Below are positions 25,873 through 34,044 of a stretch of DNA of 36,784 nt, piece by piece. The notes under the pieces were generated by a model that was given only the letters and a program-made list of their open reading frames with translations, did no database searches and was not told the origin of the DNA. The number at the start of each line of letters is the position of its first letter. The first letter of the stretch is position 1. The position numbers and the translations under genes were made by a program. Location: the NCBI GenBank assembly GCA_024681985.1, contig JAIKZU010000027.1, positions 1 through 36,784 of the forward strand, read 5' to 3'. The stretch is from Lachnospiraceae bacterium (GTDB lineage Bacteria; Bacillota; Clostridia; Lachnospirales; Lachnospiraceae).

Positions 25873-27216
25873 TCAATCCTTTAAATTTCTGACATATTCT
25901 TTGAAAATATCGCCCCGCTGTTCGTAGTTTTTAAACATACCCCAGCTGGCGCAGGCAGGAGATAATAATACCGCCTCCCCCGGCTCTGCCGCTTCGTAGC
26001 AGATGTCGATGGCTTCCTCCAACGAATCCGCAAAACAATATGCCGTAAATCCATGCTTCTTCGCGCACTCCGCAATGGCCTCTTTGGTCTGCCCGATCAG
26101 TACCAGTTTTTTCACCTTATCTCCAAAGGCTTCGATCCACTCATCATAGGCGGAATCCTTGTCATAGCCTCCACCGATGAGACAGGTCTTCCGATCCATG
26201 GCCAGAATTCCTTTGATAGCCGCATCCGGATTGGTCCCCTTGGAATCATTATAAAACCGGACGCCCCGCTTCTCACAGACATATTCGATGCGGTGCTCCA
26301 CTGCCGTAAATTTCTTCAGCCCCTCTCTGATCTTTTCCAAAGGTACCGAAAAAGCTTCTGCAATGGCCACAGCCGCCATCGCATTCTCGTAATTATGAAG
26401 TCCTAAGATGTTTAAATCTTTTACCTCGATGATCTTTTGATCCGGCCCCCGGTAAATGACGCCGTCCGCATAATAGTATCCTTCTTCAAGTTTTCGCTGA
26501 CTCGAGAAATACACCACCCGGCAGGATAGGGTCTTTCCGAATTCTCTTAACACCTCATCCTCGTAGTTTAAAACACACACATCCTCTTCCTTTTGATTCC
26601 GTGTGATCTCTTCCTTTGCCCGGATATAGGCTTCCATAGTATGATGGCGATTTAAATGATCCGGCGTGATGTTTAAAATAGCGGAAACCTTTGGTGCAAA
26701 GGTTTGGACCGTTTCCAATTGGAAGCTGGATATCTCCGCAACGATCACGGACTCCTCTGTGGTTGTGCGAACCTCCGATGTATAAGGGATCCCGATATTT
26801 CCCACCACATGCACATCCGGATAGTATTCCTTTAAAAGTTCTCCCGTCAGCGCCGTGGTCGTGGTCTTTCCGTTGGTGCCGGTGATGGCCGCCACTTTTC
26901 CCTTTCCAAAGACATACGCCAGCTCGATCTCACCGGAGAGGTGTATGCCTCGGGCTTTTAAATCCTCCACAAAGGGGATGTCCAAGGGAACGCCGGGGCT
27001 TAATACCGCTGTGGTGATCTCCTTTAAAACCGGTTCATCCACAGTGCCCAGGTACAGATCCAACCCCTTTAGAGCGGGATTCTTTTCAAAAAATTCTTTT
27101 TTATCAAACTCCACATTGCCGTCATAGAGTACGAGGGACCTGTTAGCGGAAAGCAATAATTCCGCTGCAGCCACGCCACTTATTCCCATACCGACCACCA
27201 AATACTTTTCTTCCAT
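25873..27216 (-). CDS. murD: UDP-N-acetylmuramoyl-L-alanine--D-glutamate ligase
   Basis: A 447-residue cytoplasmic Mur ligase that adds D-glutamate to UDP-MurNAc-L-alanine. Domain 1 begins with a Rossmann-like VVGMGISGVAAAELL. Domain 2 carries the ATP loop GTNGKTTT (113-120), and later Mur-ligase landmarks follow (LNITPDHLNRH, GLHNYENAMAA, EHRIEYV, NDSKGTNPDA and LLSPACASWGMF). The DSKGTN stretch and the SPACASWGMF end are typical of MurD rather than MurC, E or F. Length is normal. The start follows the mraY stop by 9 bases, and AAGGA overlaps the mraY stop codon, which points to coupled translation. Confidence 0.97.
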   Translation of the reverse strand: MEEKYLVVGMGISGVAAAELLLSANRSLVLYDGNVEFDKKEFFEKNPALKGLDLYLGTVDEPVLKEITTAVLSPGVPLDIPFVEDLKARGIHLSGEIELAYVFGKGKVAAITGTNGKTTTTALTGELLKEYYPDVHVVGNIGIPYTSEVRTTTEESVIVAEISSFQLETVQTFAPKVSAILNITPDHLNRHHTMEAYIRAKEEITRNQKEEDVCVLNYEDEVLREFGKTLSCRVVYFSSQRKLEEGYYYADGVIYRGPDQKIIEVKDLNILGLHNYENAMAAVAIAEAFSVPLEKIREGLKKFTAVEHRIEYVCEKRGVRFYNDSKGTNPDAAIKGILAMDRKTCLIGGGYDKDSAYDEWIEAFGDKVKKLVLIGQTKEAIAECAKKHGFTAYCFADSLEEAIDICYEAAEPGEAVLLSPACASWGMFKNYEQRGDIFKEYVRNLKD

Positions 27217-27225
27217 TTTTAATCC

Positions 27226-28191
27226 TTAAATCCAAACTCTGTATCCCAAAAGTGCCAAAAGGGTCCCCACTGCCGTTACGGCCACGAAGACCAAAACCAC
27301 CTTGACCTCCGACCAGCCTCCCAGTTCGAAATGATGGTGGATGGGCGCCATCCGAAAGATCCGCTTTCCGTGGCGCAGTTTAAAGGATCCCACCTGCAGG
27401 ATCACTGAGATCACTTCGATCAAATAGATGAAACCTGCCAAAACAATGAATAAAGGTACCTGGAAAGCATAGGCGATCCCTGCCACATATCCTCCCAAAG
27501 CCAGGGAGCCCGTATCTCCCATAAAGATCTGCGCCGGATAATGATTGTAGATCAAAAACGCGGAAAGGGCACCGATGATGGCTGCAGGTATACATGCTGC
27601 ATCGCTTCCGGAAGCCATGGCCACGCTTAAGAAAAAGATGGAGGCCATAATGGTGACGGAAGACACCAGACCATCCAGTCCATCGGTAAAATTCACACCG
27701 TTTACCGTGCCCAGCACCACAAAATACAATATCGCATAATTAAACCAGCCCAGATCCAGAAAATGCCCTTCCCAAAAAGGGATCTTCATGGCAAGAGACA
27801 CATGGGCTACCTGTGTCAGATGCCAGGCAAAAACACCGGTCACCAAAAACTGCAGACCAAATTTTTGCCAGGCCAAAAGTCCGTCGGAACGCCGAAGAAA
27901 TACCTTTAAAAAATCATCCAAAAATCCTACGGCTCCGAAACCAAAGGTCAGGATCATAACGGAAAGCACTTTCGGATCCGCTCCCATCTTCCAAAGTCCC
28001 ACCAAAAATATGGGGGTAAGTATTCGGATCCCGCCCATGGTAGGGGTCCCCTGCTTCTTTACATGGGATTCCATAATCTCCCGTTCCGTTTGGCTGGCAT
28101 TTCGTTTTTTTAAGTACCGGATCAAAAACGGCATCAAAACCGTTACCAATACAAAACCTACTGCATAGGATATCAGTATTATCCGCATCAT
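27226..28191 (-). CDS. mraY: Phospho-N-acetylmuramoyl-pentapeptide-transferase
   Basis: A 321-residue integral membrane enzyme with about 10 membrane segments that moves phospho-MurNAc-pentapeptide onto undecaprenyl phosphate to make lipid I. Catalytic landmarks: GTPTMGG near the start, the Asp pair in GFLDDFLK, NGVNFTDGLDGL, GDTGSLALGG, and PIHHHFELGGWSE near the C-terminus. The start ATG overlaps the stop of the transpeptidase gene (ATGA), and its ribosome binding site AGGAGG lies inside the tail of that gene, 10 bases upstream. This decides for the first of two adjacent ATG codons. murE and murF, which often lie around mraY, are missing here. Confidence 0.97.
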   Translation of the reverse strand: MMRIILISYAVGFVLVTVLMPFLIRYLKKRNASQTEREIMESHVKKQGTPTMGGIRILTPIFLVGLWKMGADPKVLSVMILTFGFGAVGFLDDFLKVFLRRSDGLLAWQKFGLQFLVTGVFAWHLTQVAHVSLAMKIPFWEGHFLDLGWFNYAILYFVVLGTVNGVNFTDGLDGLVSSVTIMASIFFLSVAMASGSDAACIPAAIIGALSAFLIYNHYPAQIFMGDTGSLALGGYVAGIAYAFQVPLFIVLAGFIYLIEVISVILQVGSFKLRHGKRIFRMAPIHHHFELGGWSEVKVVLVFVAVTAVGTLLALLGYRVWI

Positions 28192-30413
28192 TGCGCCGTT
28201 TCCTCCTCTTGTGTATCTGTTGTATCACCAGCGCCATCCTCGGTCGGTTGTTCTGCCGGTGGTTGTTCCGGTGGTTGTTCTGCCGGCGGTTGCTCCGTCG
28301 GCGGCTGTTCTTCCGGTGGCTGTTCCGCCGGTGGTTCTGCCGGCGTTTCCGTCGTTTGTCCCTCCGCAGGGTTGGGTTCCGTAGTGGGCTGTTCCGCCGC
28401 AGGCACATCTTCCGTTTCCGTGCCCTCACCGGGAGCTGCTCCCACACCCACTTCTCCGTATTCATCCTCAACCACCACACTGGAATGCATAAAGGTACTC
28501 ATCTCATTCGTGGTGGGTTGCATGGTCACATAATCCAGGATCGCCGCATTCTTTTTCGAATCCTCGCTCTCTTCGATGGTCGGAATATTTAAATAAGGCA
28601 GGATCTGTACCAGCACATTATGTACGATGCACTGCGCATAAGAACTGTGGGCCTGGTCCGGAGTGTTGGGCGTATCCACAACGCAGTAAATCAAAAGCTG
28701 TGGGCTGTCCTGGGGTACGTAACCGATAAATGAGACCAGATAATTTCCGGCGGAACGAGGCACTTTCTGTGCCGTGCCGGTCTTTCCGCCGATGTCATAT
28801 CCCAGGACTCCGGCTGTTTTTCCAGTTCCTTCTTCCACCACCATCTCAAGATATTCTTTCATTTGCTTGGAGACATCCGCGGATATGGTCTTTTTCTCCA
28901 CCACGGGAGTCACGTCCCTGATCACGTTTCCGGCGTCATCTTGAATCTTTTTTACCACGTGGGGCTGGTAGAGATTTCCTCCGTTTATGAGAGAGGAAAA
29001 GGCACTGGCCAGCTGGATCATGGTGGTATTAAAGTTCTGCCCGAAGGAGTTTGTCGCCAGGTTAACGGTCTTCCCAAGATCTGCCTGGGAATAGATCAAA
29101 GTGTCCGTACGGGCTTCTCCGGGTACATCTACATTGGTCTTTTGTCCGAACCCAAAAAGTCTCTGGTAAGTTGCAAAGTTATCACCACCGATACGGTAGG
29201 ACATCTGCATCAGCGCGTCGTTACAGGAATCCATGAGAGACCCTGCCACAGTTTCGATACCATGACCGTTCCGGTTCACACAGTGGATCTCAAAGCCACT
29301 GATCCGCTCCAATCCGTCACATACAAAGGTTTCCTCTCCCGTCAGTGTCCCGGTCTCCAGGCCGGTGGCTACGGTAAAGGGCTTAAAGGTTGAACCGGGC
29401 TCGTAGGTATGGGTCACGGTAAAGTTCTGCCAGAGTCCGTTTAGCGCATCCATCTGGGCATCCGCATCTATGGTGTCCATCTCCTCCGGCGTAAATAGCA
29501 CCGACAAATCTCTGGGATTATTTAAGTCAAAGGTGGGATAGGTCGCCATGGCATAGATCTCACCGTTGTTGGGATTCATCACCAAAACCGCCGTGTTCAG
29601 GCTTCCCCTTTTCCCATCGGAAGAATAGGCCTTATTAAAAGCTTTGATCTCGTTTTCCACGATGCTTTGTATATTGGTATCGATGGAGGTGATCAGCGTC
29701 TTTCCATTTTCCGGCTCAATGACCGTCTGTTCCAGATCACTGTCATCGTTTAAATAACCATAGCTCCGGCCGTTCACACCGTTTAAAGTATCGTTGTACT
29801 GGTTTTCCAGGCCAAGTACGCCGTTATTTCCGGAGGAAACAAAACCAATGAGAGCAGCTGCCAAAGAGTTGTAGGGATAGATCCTCTCGTACTCTTTTTC
29901 AAACCAGATGCCGGTAATGGTCCCCTTGTGATCCTCATCTTCCTTGCGTGTCAAAAAATCCGCCATCTCCTGATAGGAGACCTTCTTTGCCAAAATGGTG
30001 TACTGGCTCTTGGGATGATCGGAAAGGGTCTTACGGATCTTATCCGCTTCGATCTCAGGGAAACAATCGGTGACCGCCTGTATGGTGGAATCGATCTTAT
30101 CCTCGTTGGCGTTTAATACCTTTGCATCCAGGATCACATTATACACATCCACCGATGTAGCTAACACCGTGCCCTTGGAGTCTTCGATATCTCCTCTTTT
30201 ATAGGGCAACGTAGTACTGTCATATTCCAATTGCGATAACACGATCTTTTCGTAACGCTTACCGTCCTTGTACTCGATGTACATCAGCCTTGCGATCAGA
30301 ACGACAAAAAGAACGCAAGATACGCCAAATACCAATGATAGACGCCCCTGCATTCTTTTCGTGATCTTATCTTTTGTTTTATTCTTTTTTCTCCGATTTA
30401 CATTTCTGGCCAC
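28188..30413 (-). CDS. Class B penicillin-binding protein, SpoVD/FtsI (PBP2) type
   Basis: A 741-residue membrane-anchored peptidoglycan transpeptidase. A basic cytoplasmic start precedes one membrane segment (about 25-45), a dimerisation/pedestal domain follows, and the transpeptidase domain holds STFK (341-344, nucleophile Ser341), SCN (396-398) and KTGT (544-547). No PASTA domain is seen. Instead the chain ends in about 90 residues rich in Glu, Pro, Gln and Thr with EQPPAEQPP-type repeats, presumably disordered and extracytoplasmic. The start is GTG 30413, with AGGA about 11 bases upstream, a rather wide spacing. The gene lies between the ftsL-like gene and mraY, so it is the likely division partner of FtsW. 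SpoVD and FtsI cannot be told apart by sequence here. Confidence 0.93.
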   Translation of the reverse strand: MARNVNRRKKNKTKDKITKRMQGRLSLVFGVSCVLFVVLIARLMYIEYKDGKRYEKIVLSQLEYDSTTLPYKRGDIEDSKGTVLATSVDVYNVILDAKVLNANEDKIDSTIQAVTDCFPEIEADKIRKTLSDHPKSQYTILAKKVSYQEMADFLTRKEDEDHKGTITGIWFEKEYERIYPYNSLAAALIGFVSSGNNGVLGLENQYNDTLNGVNGRSYGYLNDDSDLEQTVIEPENGKTLITSIDTNIQSIVENEIKAFNKAYSSDGKRGSLNTAVLVMNPNNGEIYAMATYPTFDLNNPRDLSVLFTPEEMDTIDADAQMDALNGLWQNFTVTHTYEPGSTFKPFTVATGLETGTLTGEETFVCDGLERISGFEIHCVNRNGHGIETVAGSLMDSCNDALMQMSYRIGGDNFATYQRLFGFGQKTNVDVPGEARTDTLIYSQADLGKTVNLATNSFGQNFNTTMIQLASAFSSLINGGNLYQPHVVKKIQDDAGNVIRDVTPVVEKKTISADVSKQMKEYLEMVVEEGTGKTAGVLGYDIGGKTGTAQKVPRSAGNYLVSFIGYVPQDSPQLLIYCVVDTPNTPDQAHSSYAQCIVHNVLVQILPYLNIPTIEESEDSKKNAAILDYVTMQPTTNEMSTFMHSSVVVEDEYGEVGVGAAPGEGTETEDVPAAEQPTTEPNPAEGQTTETPAEPPAEQPPEEQPPTEQPPAEQPPEQPPAEQPTEDGAGDTTDTQEEETAQ

Positions 30414-30481
30414 TTCAAAAAATTTCCTAATGGTTCATCCGGATCAACCGTATTACAGATCCGTATACATGAACGGCTCTG

Positions 30482-31006
30482 TCAGCGGATATCCTCGTAT
30501 TGGCTCATATAATCCTCATCAGCTATATCATAATACACTATTTGGCCGTTATTTGCATAGACCATTTGGCAATTCGTCAAGGCATAGAGCTTGATATCGT
30601 TTAGATCCGTGGCTGTAGCGATCCTGGACTGGGCCGCACTGTTGGAGGCCTTCATATCCGATATATCCGACTTTAAGGAAGAAATATTTGCCATATGGGC
30701 CCGGATGGAAGTCTGGAGATTGACGTATCCCGTAAAGAATCCGCCGAAAAGAACCACCCCTACGATCACAAAAAAGGCCGTGGACCGGGTCTGCTTCAAA
30801 GCGCGGGAATTCTTTAACTCCCTCTTCCTCTGCTCTTTCTTTTCTCTTTCTGCCTGTTCTCTTCTCCTGCGCTGACGTTCGATCTCATGATCAAAGATCA
30901 CTTCCGCGGGAGCTGCCGTCCCCGACACGTATCCGCCGGCATAGGGTACACCGGTAGACTGATCCGTACCACTGGCAAAATAGTAATTTGCTTGTATTTC
31001 CTTCAT
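30482..31006 (-). CDS. ftsL: FtsL-like division protein
   Basis: A 174-residue bitopic protein between rsmH and the transpeptidase gene, the usual ftsL position. It has a hydrophilic N-terminus with a strongly charged stretch (IERQRRRREQAEREKKEQRKREL), one membrane segment (about residues 78-98), and an outer coiled coil (SLKSDISDMKASNSAAQSRI) followed by LNDIKLYALTNCQMVY. This topology matches FtsL, although the cytoplasmic part is longer than in model FtsL proteins and sequence identity in this family is always low. An earlier ATG exists, but ATG 31006 has GAGGTG 8 bases upstream, so I start there. A 7-bp perfect inverted repeat (31022-31038) lies just before the ribosome binding site. Confidence 0.75.
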   Translation of the reverse strand: MKEIQANYYFASGTDQSTGVPYAGGYVSGTAAPAEVIFDHEIERQRRRREQAEREKKEQRKRELKNSRALKQTRSTAFFVIVGVVLFGGFFTGYVNLQTSIRAHMANISSLKSDISDMKASNSAAQSRIATATDLNDIKLYALTNCQMVYANNGQIVYYDIADEDYMSQYEDIR

Positions 31007-31047
31007 AACACACACACCTCTTGGAGAGTCACTCTCCATTTTTTGCT

Positions 31048-31998
31048 TTACTGGTCGTTTCTCTCAAACACACGCAGTTTCGCACTTTTCGATCTGGAAT
31101 TTATCTCCAGTTCCTCCTGCGAGGGCAGGATAGGTTTTCGGGTGATCACCACCCCTTTTGGCTTTTTTCCACATACACAGACCGGAAAATCTTTCGGGCA
31201 GGTACAGGGATTTTCATAGGTTTTAAACTTATTTTTAACGATGCGATCCTCCAGAGAGTGAAAGGTGATGATCACCAGTCTGCCCCCCGGATTTAACAGA
31301 TCCACCATTTCATCCAAGGTATTCTCCAATACTTCCAGTTCCCGGTTCAATTCGATCCGCAGTGCCTGGAAAGTCCTTTTCGACGGGTGTCCCCCGGTCT
31401 TTTTCATCTTTGCCGGGATGGAGCGATCCACCACTTCGTTTAGCTGACCCACTGTCGAAAAAGGCATCGTCTTTCGAACGTCCACGATGTTTTTTGCGAT
31501 CCGATGCGCACATCTTTCCTCGCCGTAGTCTCTTAAAACCCGCACGAGTTCCTCTTCGGAATACGAATTTAAAATGTCGGCTGCCGTTTGCTTCTTTCTG
31601 CGATCCATCCGCATGTCCAAAGCTGCATCCGGCTGCATGTAGGAAAACCCACGCTCCTTCTCGTCCAGCTGATAAGAAGAAACACCGAGATCCAAAAGAA
31701 TGCCGTCCGCTTTTTCGATTCCGATCTCCTCTAACCGTTCTCTCATGTGCTCGTAATTATCCGAGATGATGGTTGCTTTCATCTCCTGATGATGATCTGC
31801 GAGCCTTTTTTTTGCGGCCAGGATGGCATCCTCGTCCTGATCAAAGCCGATCAGGCGTCCGGTCGCCAAGCGAGCGCATATCGCAAGAGAATGCCCTGCG
31901 CCGCCCATCGTTCCGTCTATATAAATACCGTTCTCCCTAATGTTGAGTGCTTCCATCACTTCCGGCAGCATCACGGAATAATGTGAAAATTCCATCAT
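31048..31998 (-). CDS. rsmH: 16S rRNA (cytosine(1402)-N(4))-methyltransferase
   Basis: A 316-residue SAM-dependent enzyme that methylates the exocyclic amine of C1402 in 16S rRNA at the ribosomal P site. Landmarks are [13 protein letters not shown] at the start, the SAM motif [40 protein letters not shown], the [18 protein letters not shown] segment, and [11 protein letters not shown] near the C-terminus. Length is normal. The start overlaps the mraZ stop (ATGA), with AGGG 8 bases upstream, so the two are translationally coupled. mraZ-rsmH is the standard head of the dcw cluster. Confidence 0.98.
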   Translation of the reverse strand: MMEFSHYSVMLPEVMEALNIRENGIYIDGTMGGAGHSLAICARLATGRLIGFDQDEDAILAAKKRLADHHQEMKATIISDNYEHMRERLEEIGIEKADGILLDLGVSSYQLDEKERGFSYMQPDAALDMRMDRRKKQTAADILNSYSEEELVRVLRDYGEERCAHRIAKNIVDVRKTMPFSTVGQLNEVVDRSIPAKMKKTGGHPSKRTFQALRIELNRELEVLENTLDEMVDLLNPGGRLVIITFHSLEDRIVKNKFKTYENPCTCPKDFPVCVCGKKPKGVVITRKPILPSQEELEINSRSKSAKLRVFERNDQ

Positions 31999-32426
31999 AT
32001 ACCGATCCCTAATTCTGCCATCTGCTCCGCGACTTCATCGATATCGTCATAGGTATTGCCTTCTTCCCATTTCGTCTTATCCCAGATCTCAACCCTGTTC
32101 AAGACTCCCACGGTCACAATATCCTTTGACAGATCCGCGTATTCGCGAAGAGTGTTCGGAAGAAGCACTCTTCCCTGTTTGTCGATCTCTGCACTGCAGG
32201 CTCCCGCAAACAAAAATCTCGACAACTTTCTGGCGTTGGATGTCATGGTGTTGGCCTGACGGAACTTTTCTTCGATCACCTTCCATTCATCCAGTGGATA
32301 CACGTAGAGGCAAGGATCGATACCCTTGGTAACGATAAACTCCTTCCCCAACTGCTCGCGGAACTTTGCCGGTACGATGAGGCGTCCCTTTTCGTCGATA
32401 TTATGGTGATATTCTCCCATGAACAT
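31995..32426 (-). CDS. mraZ: Transcriptional regulator MraZ
   Basis: A 143-residue protein with two AbrB-like MraZ/SpoVT halves: [20 protein letters not shown] near the start and [18 protein letters not shown] in the second half, each with the DxxGR and P-L-R core. MraZ forms ring-shaped oligomers that bind direct repeats in front of its own gene and control the dcw cluster. The frame could be opened 31 codons earlier, but that stretch is the operator repeat itself. ATG 32426 begins the conserved MFMGEYHHN and has AGGAGG 10 bases upstream, so I start there. Length then equals the family norm. Confidence 0.96.
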   Translation of the reverse strand: MFMGEYHHNIDEKGRLIVPAKFREQLGKEFIVTKGIDPCLYVYPLDEWKVIEEKFRQANTMTSNARKLSRFLFAGACSAEIDKQGRVLLPNTLREYADLSKDIVTVGVLNRVEIWDKTKWEEGNTYDDIDEVAEQMAELGIGI

Positions 32427-32470
32427 TGCGGGACATCCTCCTTTCTTCGGCTGATCGGATGGACTGGCTT

Positions 32471-32519
32471 CCACTCCATTTTGCTCCACTTTCATCCACT
32501 TTTCACCAGTCACAACCAC
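32471..32519 (-). promoter_or_regulatory. MraZ operator: five TGG units in exact 10-base phase
   Basis: On the minus strand TGG occurs at 518-516, 508-506, 498-496, 488-486 and 478-476 of the 32 kb block (32518 to 32476), exactly 10 bases apart. The three inner-right units read AGTGGATGAA, AGTGGAGCAA and AATGGAGTGG, close to the AAAGTG and TGGGN repeats known for MraZ in Mollicutes and E. coli. The array begins right after the -10 box of the mraZ promoter and covers the probable transcription start, so bound MraZ should repress. Confidence 0.75.
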
Positions 32520-32548
32520 ATTTTACTTCCCAAAAACCAAAAAATCAA
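32520..32548 (-). promoter_or_regulatory. Predicted sigma-A promoter of mraZ and the dcw cluster
   Basis: The minus strand shows TTGATT (32548-32543), a 17-base spacer and TAAAAT (32525-32520), about 94 bases before the mraZ ATG. The operator repeats start immediately downstream. The -35 hexamer lies in the T-rich tail of the preceding terminator. Confidence 0.7.
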
Positions 32549-32580
32549 CCCACAAAGCCTTATTTTTCAAGGTTTGTGGG
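32536..32580 (-). terminator. Terminator upstream of mraZ (ends the larC transcript)
   Basis: On the minus strand a 12-bp stem (32580-32569 with 32561-32549, one bulged base) closes a 7-base loop and is followed by TTGATTTTTTGG. It separates the histidine kinase-larC unit from the dcw cluster. Confidence 0.8.
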
Positions 32581-32594
32581 TTGTGGGGAAAAGT

Positions 32595-32621
32595 GGAGGG
32601 ACGACATTCAGCCGTCCCTCC
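32595..32621 (-). terminator. Additional hairpin, possible weak terminator after larC
   Basis: GGAGGGACG (32595-32603) and CGTCCCTCC (32613-32621) form a perfect 9-bp stem around a 9-base loop. On the minus strand ACTTTTCC follows, a short T run. It lies before the stronger terminator and could be a first stop or an RNA processing site. Confidence 0.45.
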
Positions 32622-32626
32622 TGATC

Positions 32627-32660
32627 ATCTTGTGGTTTTTGTAAACCACGACCACAAGAT
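32627..32660 (-). other. Hairpin with two alternative pairings in the larC-mraZ gap
   Basis: ATCTTGTGGT (32627-32636) pairs with ACCACAAGAT (32651-32660). Alternatively GTGGTTT (32632-32638) pairs with AAACCAC (32643-32649). Both use the same GTGGT, so only one form can exist at a time. The 32661-32736 stretch up to the larC stop shows nothing I can assign. Confidence 0.4.
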
Positions 32661-32736
32661 ATAGTGTTTTGTTTTAATCTTTGTGTGGTTTTTACAAAAT
32701 TTTCTCCCCCACTTTGTGCAATTCTTCCACTTCCAC

Positions 32737-34035
32737 CTATGAGCAGTTTTCGTATTCCGCGGAGATTTTCTGCTTTACCTCATTTACAGACAAGCCCTTA
32801 TCTTCTGCGATCCTCTTCAAGTCATCATACTCGGGCTTTATTCTTTTCACGCCGTAGCCTTCCGATACCTTATATCGAACATCCCCATATTTCGTATGCC
32901 TTGTGACCTCGCTCCTGCTTAACACCGCCCGCTCTTTTTTGCATTTTCGGATCCCGATGGTGGTGGTGTGCAAAAAGATAAGTCGGACCATTTTTTCTTC
33001 GTCGACAGGATCGCATAAAACCGTAAGCAACATGCCGGGACGATTTTTCTTCATGGTAACGGCCGTGACGAAGGCATCCTTTGCCCCCTCTTTCATCAGG
33101 CATTCGATACAAAAGCCCATCTCTTCCCCCGTCATATCATCCATGTTGCAGGTAAGTTCCGTCACGTCGTCTTTGCCATCAGTTGGCATAGACTCCTCCG
33201 AAGAAACCTCCTCTCCCCAAAAGGCACGGACGCAGTTCACTTCGGAAAAATCTTTTTTCCCCATACCGTAACCGATCTTTTCGATGCGCATGGACGGCAT
33301 CTTTCCAAACCCCTCCGCCGCATATTTGATCAGGGCAGCTCCCGTAGGGGTGCACAGTTCCCCCTGGATCTCTCCGGCATAGATAGGAATACCGCTTAAC
33401 AAAAGCGCCGTAGCCGGAGCGGGAACGGGCATTTTCCCGTGCTGGGTCATCACCATGCCGTTTCCCACCCGAAGATGGGAGCATACGACCCGATCCGGAG
33501 AAAGCGTATCTAACAGATAACAAAATCCCACCACATCACATATCGCATCTAACCTTCCCACTTCATGAAAATGAATATCGGATACCGGAACCCCGTGCAC
33601 CTTTGATTCCGCCTCGGCGATCCGTTCATAGACCTCTATAGCGTCATCCTTTACCTTTTCCGGTAGTTCCATAGCCTCGATGATCCGACGGATCTCCGAC
33701 GGCCCACGGCTTCCGTGATCGTGATGATGGTCGTGTTCAGGATGATGGTCATGTTCAGGATGATGGTCATGTTCATGTTCATGCTCATGTTCGTGGTGAT
33801 GATCGTGCTCTGTCGGTTCCGACTCCTCCACTCCACCGACTTCCACCACATAGCGGGTTCCCATAATGGTATTTTTCTTATGAGAGACGGCAGAGACCTT
33901 CACATCCGATAATCCCAGTCCGTTCATCTTTGCGATGAAATCTTTTTTCGCATCTTCATCCAAAAGTTCATACAAGGCGGCATTAAGCATATCTCCAGCC
34001 GCTCCCATATTCAGATCCAAATATAAAATCTTCAT
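32737..34035 (-). CDS. larC: LarC-type nickel insertion protein (nickel-pincer nucleotide cofactor synthesis)
   Basis: A 432-residue cytoplasmic protein that inserts nickel into the pyridinium-3,5-bisthiocarboxylate mononucleotide cofactor used by LarA-type racemases. The start MKILYLDLNMGAAGDMLNAAL and later HFHEVGRLDAICDVVGF, PVPAPATALLLSGIPIY, GELCTPTGAALIKY and CNMDDMTGEEMGF are typical. The N- and C-terminal parts, which need a ribosomal frameshift in Lactobacillus plantarum, are here one continuous frame. A His/Glu/Asp-rich insert (about residues 80-107) could hold nickel. AGGA lies 5 bases before ATG 34035, and the gene follows the histidine kinase gene by 9 bases, so the two are probably co-transcribed. 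larA, larB and larE are not in the window, so the client enzyme is unknown. Confidence 0.93.
   Translation of the reverse strand: MKILYLDLNMGAAGDMLNAALYELLDEDAKKDFIAKMNGLGLSDVKVSAVSHKKNTIMGTRYVVEVGGVEESEPTEHDHHHEHEHEHEHDHHPEHDHHPEHDHHHDHGSRGPSEIRRIIEAMELPEKVKDDAIEVYERIAEAESKVHGVPVSDIHFHEVGRLDAICDVVGFCYLLDTLSPDRVVCSHLRVGNGMVMTQHGKMPVPAPATALLLSGIPIYAGEIQGELCTPTGAALIKYAAEGFGKMPSMRIEKIGYGMGKKDFSEVNCVRAFWGEEVSSEESMPTDGKDDVTELTCNMDDMTGEEMGFCIECLMKEGAKDAFVTAVTMKKNRPGMLLTVLCDPVDEEKMVRLIFLHTTTIGIRKCKKERAVLSRSEVTRHTKYGDVRYKVSEGYGVKRIKPEYDDLKRIAEDKGLSVNEVKQKISAEYENCS
33715..33808 (-). repeat. Short tandem repeat encoding the His-rich insert of LarC
   Basis: CAT/CAC-rich tandem sequence, partly with an 18-bp period encoding HHPEHD units and partly a 6-bp period encoding EH pairs. 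It is in frame inside larC and lies in the His-rich insert typical of nickel-handling proteins. Copy number is likely to vary between strains. Confidence 0.7.
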
Positions 34036-34044
34036 AGATATCCT

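Noticed and set aside
32427..32519. N-terminal extension of MraZ by 31 codons
   Set aside because: The stretch consists of the 10-base operator repeats, and the conserved family start with an AGGAGG site lies at 32426.
33715..33808. Possible CRISPR-like or microsatellite array
   Set aside because: The repeat is short, in frame and encodes the His-rich insert of LarC; there are no spacers.
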